Source: Gracilariopsis chorda (Eukaryota; Rhodophyta; Florideophyceae; Gracilariales; Gracilariaceae). From it: DNA of 64,000 nucleotides. A model generated the notes under the pieces. The model saw only the letters and a program-made list of their open reading frames with translations, was not told the origin of the DNA and did not search any database. Positions within the stretch are counted from its first letter, which is position 1. Every line of letters begins with the position of its first letter. Shown piece after piece: positions 44,501 to 57,700 of the stretch. The position numbers and the translations under genes were made by a program. The stretch is from positions 1 through 64,000 of the forward strand of contig NBIV01000136.1 of assembly GCA_003194525.1 (NCBI GenBank), read 5' to 3'.

Positions 44501-45879
44501 AAGGCTATGGTTGTGGCTGCTGCCAATCACCAGACATACGGCCAGAACTACATGGATACACATGCGCCAGTAGTGCCATTCAGCCTGGTCCGCGTGTTCC
44601 TGTACGTTGCACTTTGTCTTCAGATGTATGTGGCTCGAGTAGATGTTAAGACTGCATTTCTCAATGGTGAGCTTCAAGAAGATGTGTGGGTGATGTCGCC
44701 GCGTGGTGTTCGTGGTTTGACTGCAAAGTTTTATACGTTACTCAAGACTATGTACGGTTTGAAACAGACTCATCTAGCATGGCACACCAAGTTCAAAGCA
44801 GACATGAAGAGGTTGGTTTTCGAGGAACTACCCAGTGCACCGTGCGTATTCAAGCAAAACGTTGGAGATGGCATGTACCCCTACATACTCGTATACGTGG
44901 ACGACACTCTGGTATTCACGCCAACGCTAGAGCAATGGGACACGGGGTTGGACGTTCTCAAAGCACTCTATGAACTTCGCATTCAGAACCGAATCTCTCT
45001 GTAGTTTGGCGTGGAGCCGTCATAGAAGATAAGTACAGCCGGATAACTTCCTGGTGTCAAGCTGGGACAATCATTTATTTTGAAAGTATACTTCGACGGT
45101 TTGCTTTCCAGAACGCTAAGCCAGTCCCTAGCAATATGGTGGAGTGCTTTTTCTCATATCTAGCAACGGTGAAGGACAAATCACCAATGGATGTGCAGTT
45201 GTACCAGCAGATGATCGGTTCTCTGCTCTACTCGGTACTACGTACTAATGTGGATGTAGTTGGTCCAGTTCTCATCCTGGCTCGTTTTCAAAGTGCTCCT
45301 ACCGCTTGGTGTCACAAAGCTGTGAAGAGTGTGCTCAGGTACCTGTGTGGAACGCGACAGCATGGGCTATGCTACAGGCCTGGATCGCTAGATCTGCATG
45401 GTGTTGTGGACTCTGACTACGCTGGAGTCACTATGAGTCGGAAGTCAATGTCCGGTTGTATCGTTACACTTGGGTCAGCAACCTGCTGGTATGGTGGTAG
45501 AAAACAAGCGTCAGTTGCGCTATCAGCTGGTGAGGCGGAGTACTATGCTCTGACGCTGGCTGAACAGGAAGTGGTATGGGTTGCTCGTGTGATACGGGAA
45601 TGCGGCTTTGACATGAAAACTTTGGTTCCTCTACACTCTGACAACCAGTGCGCATTGGAGTGGGCTGGTGGTGAAAGGTGCCCTTCTAGTCGTGCTAAGC
45701 ACATTGATATAATGGTTCACTCTATCCGAGATCTCATAGGAGACATTGCGATTAGTGTTCAATACGTCCCAAGTGAGCTGAACGATGCCCATTTACTCAC
45801 CAAGCCATTGGGACGTATGAGTGTTAATGCAATTCTCAAACGACTTGGTCTTCGTCAGGAACTCAAGGAGGAGTGTTGA
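41532..45879 (+). pseudogene. Copia-C2 gag-pol, broken
   Basis: Starts at ATG 41532 (MSDFEVETESTSGLK). Stops in gag at about 41628 and 41758 are followed by a frameshift near 42060 and a TAA at about 42313. Zinc knuckle CEFCDRDGHRKERC and protease YADSGATSHFF lie at 42337-42650. Integrase (43107-43790) has lost two of three catalytic residues: HSN for HSD and IAKR for IAER. An acidic linker with RYPRRTRRAPAKWW follows, then RT (44441-45004) with YVDD, and RNase H (about 45300-45879, VDSDYAG, SAGEAEYYAL, HSDNQCA). It ends KEEC with stop TGA, both codons supplied by the 3' LTR. Confidence 0.92.
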
Positions 45880-46592
45880 AGTTTAAAAGTGGTCGATTGC
45901 CTGGCCAAACCCCACACAAGGTCTCAGCTAGGTCCAAAACCAAACCTTCAGGGGACGATGGGCACTTTTGGAGCCCCTCGCTCCAAAAGCGCATATGTGC
46001 CTCTGCTCAAACCCAACGTGAAACGGCAATATGATTGGCTACTGCAAAACGTATGCATTCTATAGCGTACAAGGGTTATGGAGTGTATGGCACTGGATTG
46101 CAGATATGCACAAGTGGAGCAATGTGGTGGGTCCAAGTATGCGCGCAGTAGACGGTTCTGCTGCAATGCCAAATATGTGAGTGGGAGCTGTAATAGGCGA
46201 TTTGGGCCAATATGCATTTTTGGGCTGCGCTGAGGGGTTGGAGTGCCAGGATGGGAATTGTTGAACTTTTAGAGCTGCTTCCAGATCCAGGGACTGGTAA
46301 TGGATTTGCTGCATTGATTGATTAAGTTATTTGAAATTGTGACCCTCTAGATTGTGCGCGCTTTTCGTGTACACCTGCACACACGAATACCGTGTAGTGT
46401 AATGGTGCTACCGCCGCCGTCGTTTGCTGCGACGACGGTGACGTATGTGCGGTAGGGTATATGTAGATTGGCTTTGCCTGCTTACGAGTAAACTGGTCGA
46501 CGAAGGCTGACAACCTTCCTTGTTTTACCTTCTTGTTACTTCTTCCTCCCTTTCTTTCATCCCTTTTGTTTTCATAACCCGCGTGCGTTGCG
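45874..46592 (+). repeat. 3' LTR of Copia-C2
   Basis: An LTR of about 719 bp, TGTTGAAGTTTAAAAGTGG to GTGCGTTGC. It overlaps the last two pol codons (TGT TGA). It differs from the 5' LTR at many sites, so the insertion is old. Confidence 0.9.
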
Positions 46593-47102
46593 ATATGCCT
46601 TGTGACATTATGGTATAACGGCTTCCTTGCCCATGCGGTCCAGCTGCGAGAACAGAGAGGCAAACTGGTTCACATACTCGGACATGTTTTGGCCGTTATA
46701 CGACATTCTAAACAGCTGCGTTTGCACTGCTATACGAGACACTGTCCTGTTTGATGCATATTGCGCATCAAGTAGCTGAAGCATGTGACCGGGGTCATCA
46801 TCCAAATCCATAACTACACGCAGTGGGGCATCGCCAAGTGCACAAATGATGATTTCACATGCCTTTTCACGCTTTGCAACTATACCGGAGGGGGTCTGGG
46901 TAGCACTAGAACCAGACGCTTGTGTCATTATAGCACTGGATGACTCCTCCGAACTTTACATGACAACATTCCAGACACCGTTAATTCGACAAGCGGCACG
47001 TAGACGGTGTCGCCAGAGGGTGTAATCGTCGCCCCGCTTACCGTGGAAGCGCGGGATCTTCACACCAGAAGTGGATTCTGACTCAACTTCGGAGTCTGAC
47101 AT
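46593..47102 (-). pseudogene. Copia-B8 gag, front part
   Basis: Starts at ATG 47102 (MSDSEVESESTSG); a stop follows near GVWNVM (about 46960). Reading continues with MTQASGSSATQTPSG and KREKACEIIICALGDAPLRVV to LDRMGKEAVIP, where the sequence breaks at the C2 LTR. It lacks the second half of gag and everything after. Confidence 0.88.
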
Positions 47103-47763
47103 GATCCCAGAAGCACTTCAGTAACCAAAATAGGAACAAATAATGCACGGAAATGAAGCAGAGTGAGGGACTCGATGCTAAGAATCGCTATCAGAATAGA
47201 CAAAAGAGCTGTTTGAGAGGTGCAGCTTTGGACTGAAAGCGGATGTCACACTATGAGGGTGATACTGGAGTGGAGTATTCTCAACACTCAACAGCTAGGA
47301 CGCCAGCGGAGACCATGTAACCAAGTCTCAACGATCGTCCAGACGCGTCTGGTACGCGAGTCACAGGCGGAGTTCAGGTCCTCGACGCCCGGAGTATACT
47401 CACAAGTGGCTCTGAAGCGCACTCGGAAAAGAAAATAAAAGATGAAACTTCGTAAAAGCGGGCGCACTGACAGGAGAAACTACCTCCGCTACCCTAAGGG
47501 TTGAACGTCTGGAACCTGACTGCTCTCTCCAGGTGCGAGGTGCGATTTCCTTCGACCTGCCCTACTCCGCGCACTTCACAAGTAGGGTGCTCAATCCGTA
47601 CGAAACGTCCCAGGGAGGTTGCTAACAAGCGCGATATGCTTTCACCAGTTAACCCCTGCTGGTCTCTTGCGGGATATCAGCTCGATCTTACGCGCGCACG
47701 CAAAAATAAAGGAAATTGAAACGAAGCGACGTCTGCAAATATCGACGCTCTGGGCCAATAACC
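47103..47763 (-). other. Copia-B8 5' leader
   Basis: A leader of about 660 bp with the perfect palindrome CCAGACGCGTCTGG (47339-47352), the conserved block (47460-47510) and a primer site with one change (inverse GGGCCAATAACC). No coding region is supported. Confidence 0.82.
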
Positions 47764-48575
47764 TGATGATACGAACTGATGTTGGGCTTCGATGGAAATG
47801 AAAGGGAAAGAAAGAAAGAAAATAAAGAGTGATGGTTGCCAGGCTTGGGGGCGAGTTTACTTGGTACTGCAACTTCTGAGTCTTATATAGCACCTCCAGT
47901 TCGCACTACCACTACAAGAAAACCCTACACCACTAAGTAGGGACACCCAATACTACCAATCATAGTCGAACATAACACAATAAGGGTTGCACACACTGAT
48001 TACAGCTTAGTACAACCATGCATAACAACATTACAACACATTACAACCACGCAAACCAAGTGAACCAAGCAGCCAAAATTGCGCAACAAGTGCACCAGAC
48101 ATGCCAACAATGTGCCAGCATGTGACAGCATTGTGTAAACACTTACTTGCATCATCATCATTATCACAAAGTACAAATTCACATGCCACCGCATCCATGT
48201 ACATACCCTAGGTGTGTTGCGTGCACGCCACGTGCTAACTTGCACAAGTGTACCTATGCAATACCTGCATGTACCTGTAAACCAGATGTAGCCACACATA
48301 TTCCTAAGTATCATGCCCATTACCCTTATGCCAAGTGGCCGGTTCCGTGCCCATGACCCATACGATGCACAACACTTGTAACCAATGCATTGCATATGAG
48401 TATATGCAGTAGCCAATCATATGCCCGTTTCACGTTGGGTCTGAGATTACACGCATATGCGCTTTTGCAAAGCAGCTCTCAAAAACAGCCCTCCGTTATA
48501 TGAAACTTTGTTTCCAAGTGCTGCACCATGATGTCCCAGGACTACCAGGCACTCGACCATGTGCTAACATCAACA
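47764..48575 (-). repeat. LTR of family B shared by B8 and B9
   Basis: An 812-bp LTR. Left: primer site and leader of B8. Right: the pol C-terminus of B9, with coding GAGGAGGAG touching the LTR. It serves as 5' LTR for one element and 3' LTR for its neighbour. Confidence 0.9.
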
Positions 48576-50587
48576 CTCCTCCTCGAGTTCCTTGTTTACA
48601 CCAACTCGATCCATGATCAATTCCGTCATAGCAGGACTAAGTGGCTTAGTGAGTATGTCAGCATCGTTTTCCTCACTTGGGACATCCTCCACACTTATCA
48701 CCTTGCTTTTGACCAAGTCCCTGATAAATTGTATCTTCACGTCAATGTGATTGGCACGTCCAGAGGGGCAACGCTCACCTATGGCCCACTCAATCGCACA
48801 TTTGTTGTCTGAGCATAGTGGAGTACTATCATTAACCAATAATCCACATTCTCCAAGTACTCGAGATATCCAAATTAGCTCTTGACTAGCCATCAATAAT
48901 GCGTAGTACTCAGACTCGCCTGTAGACAATGCCACCGACGACTGCTTACGGGCACCGTAGAAACAAGCACATGACCCAAGTTTGATCATAAAGCCAGACA
49001 AAGACTTCCGATCAGTGGTATCACCTGCGTAATCAAAGTCAACATAACCATTCAGCAGGAGGTTCCCAGAGTGATACACAAGTCCATGGTGAGTAGTGCC
49101 ACGTAAATACCTCAGAACGCGCTTCACCGCTCGATGACAATATCGATTTGGTGCTTTCTGTAAGCGTGCCAAGATAAGTACAGGTGCCAATATGTCCAAA
49201 CGGGTGCGTAATGCCAGGTACAGCAGAGACCCGATCATCTGCTGATACAACTGGACTTCATACGGGGACTTATCCTCCTCCACATCAAGTGAAGAAAAAA
49301 GGATTCCACCATAGGGCTCCGTGAAGGCTTGCTATGCTCAAGTCCAAACCGCCGTAACATGCCACTGACATACAACGGCTGTGCAAGTTTCACACCTAGC
49401 AGTTGTTCATTGGAGTTCATGTTCCAGGTTAACTCAACACCAAGATACATTCTGACACGAGTCTCAACGCGTAGGTCATACAATGACTTGAGCTCCTGCG
49501 ATATCTGAGAACGTTGTTCGGCACTAGGCGTAAATATGAGAAGGTCATCAACGTATACCAGGATGTCTGCATAAGTGTCAGCAGGTAACTTGCGCCTGAA
49601 AACACATGGCGCACTGGGTAATTCTTCAAAACCTATGCCTTTAATGTCTGTGCTGAACTTCGTATGCCATGCCAGATGAGCCTGCTTGAGCCCGTATATA
49701 GCCTTTAGCAGTTTGTAGCATTGTGATGTGTAACCAGAAATGCCACGCGGTGACATGACCCACACGTATTCCTTGAGATCACCATTAAGGAATGCTGTCT
49801 TTATGTCAACCTGGGCAACAAAAATCTGCAAGCACAACATCAGGTATAAGAACATGCGAACCAAATTGAACGAGACAACTGGTGCATACGTCTCTAAGTA
49901 GTCCTCACCATATGTCTGGTGGTTGCCTTCAGCCACTATTCGAGCTCGAAATCGGTCAACAGAGTCATCTCCATCACGTTTTACCTTCAGTATGACATGC
50001 GTTGGTAGGGACTGGGACTTTGGTGAGTCATCCACAACCCATGTAGCTTTGTCTTTTAAAGATGTCCACTCGTCATCAATAGCATGCATCCATTTCTCTC
50101 TTTCAGTTGGGGTTGCAGACAGTGAATCTTTGAGTGAGGGATCATTACTCGTGGTAACCACAACCTCAGATTTGACCGTGTCGACCATATGCCACCAGCC
50201 CTGTGGTGCATGCTCGGTGCGACGAGTATAGCGTGACTGCGATTCATAGTCATCATTTACTTGTTCAATGTCACCTTCATCGCCATTTGACCCCCCTTCA
50301 TCACTAGAACTGTGCTCGGCATATCAATGTTTGATGTTGCAGGGTCAACCATCATGTCTGTAGCTGCCTCAGGGTGGTCGATGGTACCAATTTCTGAGGT
50401 GAACATGATGGCCTCAACATCGTCAACAGAGAACTCATCCGAGCTGATCGCATCCATATCATCCTCAGAACTATAAGTATAATCTGATGTACTCTCGTGA
50501 TCCATATAGTTGCAAAGATATGGTGCAGCAGGGAACCTAGAATCATCAACGGTGACATGACGTGACCTTACTACTCGAGTAATATTA
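48570..50587 (-). pseudogene. Copia-B9 pol, rear half (linker, RT, RNase H)
   Basis: From right to left: the integrase end (VVRSRHVTVDDSRF), an acidic linker (50560-50260), RT (50188-49290) with DIKTAFLNGDLKE and YVDDLLIF, then after one frame break (about 49283) the RT end and RNase H with VDFDYAGDTT, STGESEYYAL and CSDNKCA. It ends KELEEEC, stop, with the last two codons in the LTR. A stop lies in the linker near 50320. The RT and RNase H active residues are intact, so it is less decayed than C2. Confidence 0.92.
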
Positions 50588-51378
50588 GAAGATGATAGAT
50601 GAAGGTGATAGATGAAGTTGGGCTTCGACTGAAATAAGAAAAAAAGAAAGAAGTAAGAACAAGAGTGAAGGTTGTCAGCTTTGGGGTGGTTTACTTGGAG
50701 ATGCAACATCTGCAACTTATATAGCACCACTATAGTGCACTTCAGCTACAAGAAAAACAATAACCACTAAGTGCGGAAAGCCAGTACTACCAATCATATT
50801 CAAACATAACACACTAAGGGTTGCACAAACTGGTGACAGTTCACTACAACCATGCATAACATTATTCCAGCACATTCCAACGAAGCACGGTAAGTTAAAT
50901 TACCATCACAACAATGCCCCAGCACGTCACAGCCTTGTGTAATGACTTACTTGCGTCATCATGACCATGACAATGCACAAGTTCACATGACACTGTATCC
51001 ATATCGATAACCTAAGTCCATTGCGTGCGGTGCACGTGCTGGCACACAAAATCACCCGTCTTCCGCAACGCGATGTCCCTTTAAACTAGTGCAGCCACAC
51101 AGAATCTCATGTACGTTGTCCATTCACATTATGCCAAGTGGCCCATGCTGTGCCTACGACCCATACAGTTTATACCAATTGTAAACCACGTAATGCATAT
51201 GGGCAAATGCAGTAGCCAATAATAAGCCAGTTTCAAGTTGGGTTTGAGCACATGCAAATATGTGCTTTTGCAACGGAGGTGGTCAAAAGTGCCCATCGTT
51301 ATATGCAACTTTGTTTCCAAGTAGTCTACAATGAAGTCCTAGGGCTTCCAGGCATTCGACCATGTGCCAACATCAACA
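50588..51378 (-). repeat. LTR of family D (3' LTR of D2)
   Basis: About 791 bp; the left border is uncertain by a few bases. Right: the family D pol end (CTCTTCCTCGAG, coding ELEEE). Left: it interrupts B9 pol. It has GCTATATAAG in the promoter region, ACGTAATGCATATGGGCAAATGC and the ATTGG-type motifs, but the 12-bp palindrome is changed (GCAAATATGTGC). Confidence 0.85.
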
Positions 51379-53350
51379 CTCTTCCTCGAGTTCCTGGTGA
51401 AGTCCCACTCGTTCCAATTTCAATCTTGCATCCATAGGGCTAAGTGGCTTGGTGAGTATGTCTGCGTCATTGTCTTCACTGGCAACATACATCACAGATA
51501 TGACTTTGTCCTTGACCAGCTGCCTAATGAACTGCACCGTGAAATCTATATGCTTCGTGCAACCAGAAGGGCAACGTTCACCAACAGCCAATTCAATAGC
51601 ACATTGGTTGTCCAAAAGGATTGGAACACTGTAATCAACTGCTATTCCACACTCTCTGAGCACACGTGATATCCAGAATATCTCCTGAGCAGCCATTACC
51701 AATGCATATTAATCGGCCTCACCAGTAGACAGTGCAACTGAGCATTGTTTACGAGCAACAAAGAAACATGAGCTGGAGCCAAGTTTAATGCAATACCCAG
51801 ACAAAGATTTGCGATGTGTGGTATCACCCGCGAAATCAGAGTGTACCAAAACCTTTAAATGCAGACTTCCATGCCGGTACACTAAAACATAGTCATCAGT
51901 AACATCTAGGTATCGTAACACACGTTTGGCTGCGCGATGGAAGTATACAGTAGGAGCATTCTGGAAGCGCGCCAGTATAAAAACAGGAGCCAAAATGTCC
52001 AAACACGTACGTAATGCCAAGTACAGCAGAGACCCGATCATCTGCTGATACAATTGAACATCACGAGGTGATTTGTCCTCCTCCAAATCAGGTGAGGTAA
52101 AGAACGATTCCACCATAGGGATTGGTGCTGCTTTCGAATTCTGCAGTCCAAATCTGCGCAGTATCCCTTCGATATATGTGGATTATGCCAGTTTTACCCC
52201 CAGCAGCTGCCCACTGGAATCCCTCTTCCAGGTAAACTCGATACCAAGGTAGAGTCTGACACGATCCTCAACCCTCAGGTCATACAATGCCTTGAGCTCC
52301 TCCAAGATTCGGAACCGTTCTTCAGCACTTGGCGTAAAGGTGAGCAGGTCTTTCACGTATACCAGGATGTATGCATAGATGTTACTGGTCAACGTCCGTC
52401 GAAGTGCACATTGCGCACTAGGCTGTTCGTCAAATCCTAAGCCTTTAATGTCAGTACTGAACTTGGTTTGCCACGCAAGGTGAACCTGCTTGCGTCTATA
52501 AATGGCCTTTAGCAGTTTGTAGCATCGTGATTTCAGTCCAGCGATACCACGTGGAGACATTACCCAAACGTCGTCCTTCAGGTAACCATTCAGGAATGCA
52601 GTCTTAATGTCAACCTGTGCAATATACATTTGCATGCATAGCATAATGTAGAGGAACATGCGAACCAAGTTGAAAGACACAACTGGTGCATAGGTTTCCA
52701 TATGATCCTGGCCATATGTCTGGTGGTTTCCTCCTGCTACGATACGAGCTCGGAATCGGTCAACTGCAGCATTTGCATCACATTTCACCTTAAAAATGAC
52801 ATGTGTAGGTAGTGGCTGTGACTGCGGTGAGTCATCCACAACCCAAGTACCTTTGTCGTTAAGTGATGCGAGCTCTTCGTCAAAAGCCCTCTCCCATTGC
52901 GCTCTTTCTGATGGAGTTGAGGACAATGCCTCCTGAAGTGTTGGGTCGTCACTGGTGGTCACCTCGACTTGAGAAGTAGCAGCACCAGCCATATGCCACC
53001 AACGTTATGGTGCACGCTGATTTCGACGAGGCTACCTGGAGCCTAGTCCAGGCTGAACATTTGACTCACCAATATCAGTAGAATCATTGTCGCTGTCCTC
53101 GCCATCACCAGTGTCACTAGCAGCAGGGTCTAAAACTCGAATTTCAACATTATTCACAGTTTCTGCGGGAAGATCCGGTGCATTTGTTGTACCAGTTTCT
53201 GGTACAGACCAAAGTCTGTCGAGACCGTCAAGTGAGAACTCATATGAGCTTTCACTACGGCTGTCATACCCATCGCTACTATAGTCAATGTCTGATGCAC
53301 TTTCGTCATCCTTGTAATTTTGTGAGATATGGTGCCCAAGGGAATGTGGA
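51373..53350 (-). pseudogene. Copia-D2 pol, rear part (linker, RT, RNase H)
   Basis: From right to left: the linker (53340-53040), RYPRRNQRAP-like basic motif, RT (52992-52190) with DIKTAFLNGYLKDD, then the catalytic box changed to YVKD, so one metal-binding Asp is lost. RNase H (52116-51709) has SDFAGDTTH, and the end reads QELEEEC. Stops lie near 53010, 52182 and 51709. The upstream part of the same pol lies at 60235-60917, on the far side of the solo LTR B. Confidence 0.9.
53346..53350. repeat. Target-site duplication of solo LTR B10, left (GTGGA)
   Basis: GTGGA before the LTR, repeated at 60235-60239. The homologous uninterrupted site in D3 (63836-63845) reads GGAATGTGTATTCATC with one copy, GTGTA, confirming a 5-bp duplication. 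Confidence 0.93.
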
Positions 53351-53688
53351 TGATGATGTGAAATGATGTTGATAGATGATGTTGGGCTTTGACGGAAATG
53401 AAAATGAAAGAAAGAAAGAAAATAAAGAGTGAAGGTTGCCAGTCTTGTGGGCGAGTTTACTTGGTACTGCGACTTCAGAGTCTTATATAGCACATCCACT
53501 TCGCACTACCACTACAAGAAAACCCTACACCACTAATTGGAGACACTCAATACTACCAATCATAATCAAACATCTAACTTACCTAAGGATTGCTCTGACA
53601 ACGAGCAAGTTGACCCCTTAGAATACATCAATAAACGCACATTTATTTTCTTCCAAACATCCAGCGAATGGTAATCAAAGGATTTGCC

Positions 53689-54068
53689 CTACTGGCGCGA
53701 ATCGGTCGAGCACGTGTATGATCTGTCATTCTCCACAGCCTCAACTTCTATCAGCCCTGTTGAACCCGTCTCACACGTGGATATCTCTGACCGCCAGCGA
53801 ACAGGCAAATCCTTTCTGCGTCCAATCACACGGTAATCTTCCAATTCCGTGTACATGGTGTCGACTTTTGGGACAATGGAGAACAAAATCTCTTCCAAGA
53901 AACACCAATTGACATTGCTACTTTGCATATCAGTGTGCTTCAGTGCGGCCTGTATGATGCACAATGTTTTTCCAATAATGTGCCCAAGCGAGGTAGAATA
54001 GCATCCTTACGGTCGCGCAAACGGCATAGTTGTGGGTAGCGAACCTCTGTTTGGGACATATCGGCCAT
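53689..54068 (-). pseudogene. Small unrecognised Helitron gene, second copy
   Basis: Starts at ATG 54068 (MADMSQTEVRYPQ) and is homologous to 29543-29894 for about 126 residues. One frame break lies at LEK (about 53965). From there it reads CIIQAALKH, NVNWCFLEEIL, YTELEDYRVIGR, KDLPVRWRSEISTCETGS and GLIEVEAVEND. The two copies break at different places, but the amino-acid text stays similar across both breaks, suggesting it was coding until recently. Function unknown. It is divergent from the Rep/helicase gene, with the tandem repeat between. Confidence 0.6.
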
Positions 54069-54264
54069 GGTGTTAGAAATAGAAAATAGTTGAAAAGATG
54101 AAGTAGAGTAAAATAAGTTGTAGGTGGCTGCTTGGGAAAAAGTTTTCTGCCACTTTAGGGTACGCTCTAGCATAAGTACACAATCTTCAGCACATTAGAC
54201 AATAGGTAAAGTAGAAACCTAACCTAATCAAACCACAAAATAAATTACGTATAGTACAGTCTAC

Positions 54265-54426
54265 GTATACCCTTCTAACAAAAATAATTATTGTTTACGT
54301 AGCGCATACGTAAGCTGCGCAGTATTGCAAACGTATACCCTTCTAACAAAAATAGTTTTAATCTATGTAGTGCATAAGGAGGCCATAAAGTTCTAGAAAC
54401 GTAGAACGCTGTAACAAGAATAGGAA
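54265..54426. repeat. 68-bp tandem repeat in Helitron-2
   Basis: The same unit as in Helitron-1 (inverse), with starts 68 bp apart (about 54273, 54341 and 54408), one unit fewer. Contains ACGTATACCCTTCTAACAAA. Confidence 0.85.
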
Positions 54427-54723
54427 CAAACTATACGTTGCATACGTAGGTAAATCGTACTACATATGTATTGACGTCTGAAACCAAGAACGAAGAAGAA
54501 TGCAATGCATATGTACTAAGTAAAGTACTACGAATTTCAACTATCCAGGTACTGATGGTGTCAGGAACATCTTGAGACAATGAAGACAGCATGTATACGT
54601 ATATGTCAGGGGGGAAACTATTGTGAAACACCAGTTCTCTACTTAAGGGGCAGAGACGGTACATGTTCCATCGAAAGGTGATTACCAAATTTCACATCCT
54701 CTCTCCGGTTTTCTCAGTCCGAC

Positions 54724-57700
54724 ATGAGTTCTTCTTCGCATCGACCCCCATCACGACGTGATGGTTGCCGGTCAGGAGCAGGCCGTCGTCCAAGAGAGAA
54801 TATACAGCCCGTGCATCAACGACACGTAACCAATGAGCTTGCGCAGATGGACTTAGGAACTAGAACCGAGCTTCTTCAAAATGTTAGGGAACCTCATAAC
54901 CCTGAATAGATGTACTTGAACTCCTCTCATTCTTCTGGTATTCAACAGGAAAGAGATAGGAAGGTTACGCGGTTCGCTGGGAGACCTCTCCAAGGCATTC
55001 ACTATGGAGCAAAATATTTCTTGGATGCAAGGGCAGAAAAGATTCGTCAAGGCCTCGCACGCCCACGCTCGTCATATCCAGAGTACCAACCAATCACTGC
55101 CACACTTCCAGCGTGTTGTGGGACGTGCGCTGCAAACGGCCATTGAGCACCTCGGTGTCCTCTCAAAGATTCGGGGTGGGTGCTTCGTATTCGTATGTGC
55201 AAATATTGTGGCGCAGTTCTGCTTGGTGCAGAGACCGAAGGAACATGCTGTGGATATAAAAGCTCCAGATCGGTTGGAGTTTCTTTCAGACGAGTGCCTA
55301 TCAATTCGCAACTTGAAGACATATATCGCTTGCGTTCTTTTCAAACGCTATCAAACACACTTAAATGTGTTATTTGCAACCGTTGTCACTTTCATGGATA
55401 TGAAGTACGTTCGGGGTGGAGGTCCGTCATTTCTTCGACTTCAAGGCAATGTGTCTCTTTCTGTTTCAGGCGAGGACGTGCGCTACACATATTTGTGGTC
55501 GGAAGGTCCTCCCAGTCTCAATTCAAGGGATTGTTCTTCTTCTTTCACAAGAAGAATGGTGTCTAACCTGAATATTCGATACTTGGTTCCAAAGTTGTAC
55601 GACCTCATGCAACCAAGACCAGATATTGTCCGACAGAGATATAGAAGTTTGTTCAGACCAGACAAAAGTGTTCGCAGGAGATCAAACGCGGACGAGTCTA
55701 CTCTGGACATCTCTGTAGACACTATTCAGGAAGAAATAGTTGTCCGGAATTATCAAGGTGCCCATGAAGCCCGAATCGAGGTGAGCTCTAGTGCAGGACC
55801 GTTACCAGAAAGCAGCCGAGGCGGACCTCTTGCAATGAGAGCTTCCGTCGTAGAGCCAAGTGGACTGTTCAGGTCGGACGCCCCAGTTGCTCAGCTGGTA
55901 GGTGGAAGGGAATCGCATCACATGTCAACCGGAAATCTTCGACGCCGAGTTGTCAAGTACAAGCGTTTGAAGCCTAATTCAATGGAAGCTGAGAAGAGAG
56001 CTTTTACAGTGCTCTACCCTTACGTTGAGAATCATGCCCCGTATGATACAGCAACATATATTTCATCGAGGGATGCGAACAACTGAGACGAAAGGAGCCT
56101 AACATGGGCAAAACACTCTAAGCGAAGACTGTAGACGGATAATGTGCTGCTGAACTCTGGTACTCTTCTTCAGCAATGGTTGCTTCGTACTACCAAAAAC
56201 ATTGAAAAGTTGAAACTTCGTTGGTTGGAAACAAAACAGATGAGAAAGGTTGAAGAACGGAAGCTGCAGCCTGGAACCCATACCAGAACAGATGAACTTG
56301 GCCCTCCCGGTAAACTCTTCCTTCCCGGTAATCACAAAACCTCTCTGGCGTACTGGAGACAAAAACGACTGCATGTGCAAGCAATGGTAGCTCGACTGGG
56401 CTCCCCGACGCTTTTCGTCACGGTCACAATGAACGTATGTCGGGAAGAGATGAAAAGGCTTAGTATGGACAACCAAAACATCGGAGCATTTTCGCTGCAG
56501 GGAGACAGATCCCGTCCTTTTGATAGGCCAGATCTTATTGCAAGAGTGTACAATCAGTATGCAAATTCAATCATGAAGGATCTATAGAATAATTCAGAAG
56601 AGCTCTTTGGCTTGAAATGCATTAGGATTGCCGCCAAACTTGATTTCCAGGAGAGAAATACTCCACATTATCACATTCTTCTTTGGTTGGAGGGGGGCGT
56701 AATTGAAGATCCTGAGATCATTGAAACTTTGGTCAAAGCCGAACTGCCTCAGGGTGACTGGACTGAGGACCAGGAACTCCGAAAATTGGTAAAGAAATTC
56801 AATATGCACAGAAACTCTCCATACTGCCGTGGTCGTACCTCTGACGGGAGGTGCAGATTTGGGTACGATCGACAAGAAATTTTGGCTGAAAAAAAGATAA
56901 ATGAGTGCACAAATCGAGTGATCTACCGAAGAAGAAGGACAGAAGAAATTGAAAGTGGTTCCGTACAATCCAGATCTCACAATGATGTAAAAGGCTCACA
57001 TCAATGTTGAAAGAACCCAAGGTGGCAGCGCCGTAGCATACCGGATGAAGTATGCTTTCAAGAGTGCCAAAGAACATGATTTGGTTGTATCAAGTCGAAC
57101 GGAAAGCTATTCAAGTGCACAGAGCGACATGCTCCAAAATGAGATTAGGGCGTACATGAGAGGGAGAGTGGTGGGCGCGGTTGAAGCTGCAAGGAACCTC
57201 TTTGAGTTCAGGCATGTTCGCATCAATCCAACTGTACAGGCACTTGACCTACATTTCCGTGGAGAGCGACAGGTTTTGATTCGAAACGTAAGACTGCCTA
57301 GACGTCTGAAGCCTTCCCTGCTGGAAAGATATTTCAGAAGACCCTCCCCGTACATGGACTTGGAATACATGACATACTACGAGACTGTACGTGTATACGA
57401 TAAGCTACCCCGCTCTGTACCAGAGTCTGACTCCAATCGGGATGGAGGAAGTCCACGAATGTACGTAGTGCAGCGATCCGAAAATGATCGAAGTGTGACT
57501 CGAATTAGATTTGCTTCTCCCGCCAATCCCGAACTATTCGCTCTTCGAATATTGCTCATGAACTCTGCATTCAGCTCCTTTGATGATCCGAAACGTGTTG
57601 GGAGCGAATCCTACTCAACTTATAGAGAAGCGGCAGTAGCCCGTGGACTATATATCCATGGTGACGAGTACGAAACGGCTTTTGATGAGGCAGTAAGATA

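Larger units (their letters stand above)
40022..46592 (+). mobile_element. Copia-C2, complete-length but broken LTR retrotransposon
   Basis: About 6.57 kb: 5' LTR 40022-40743, leader, gag-pol 41532-45879 and 3' LTR 45874-46592. All domains are present in order, but stops and frameshifts are many. The flanks differ (GAAAG left, GATAT right), and the host sequences also differ: plus-strand B gag on the left, minus-strand B gag on the right. The insertion site has therefore been rearranged. Confidence 0.9.
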
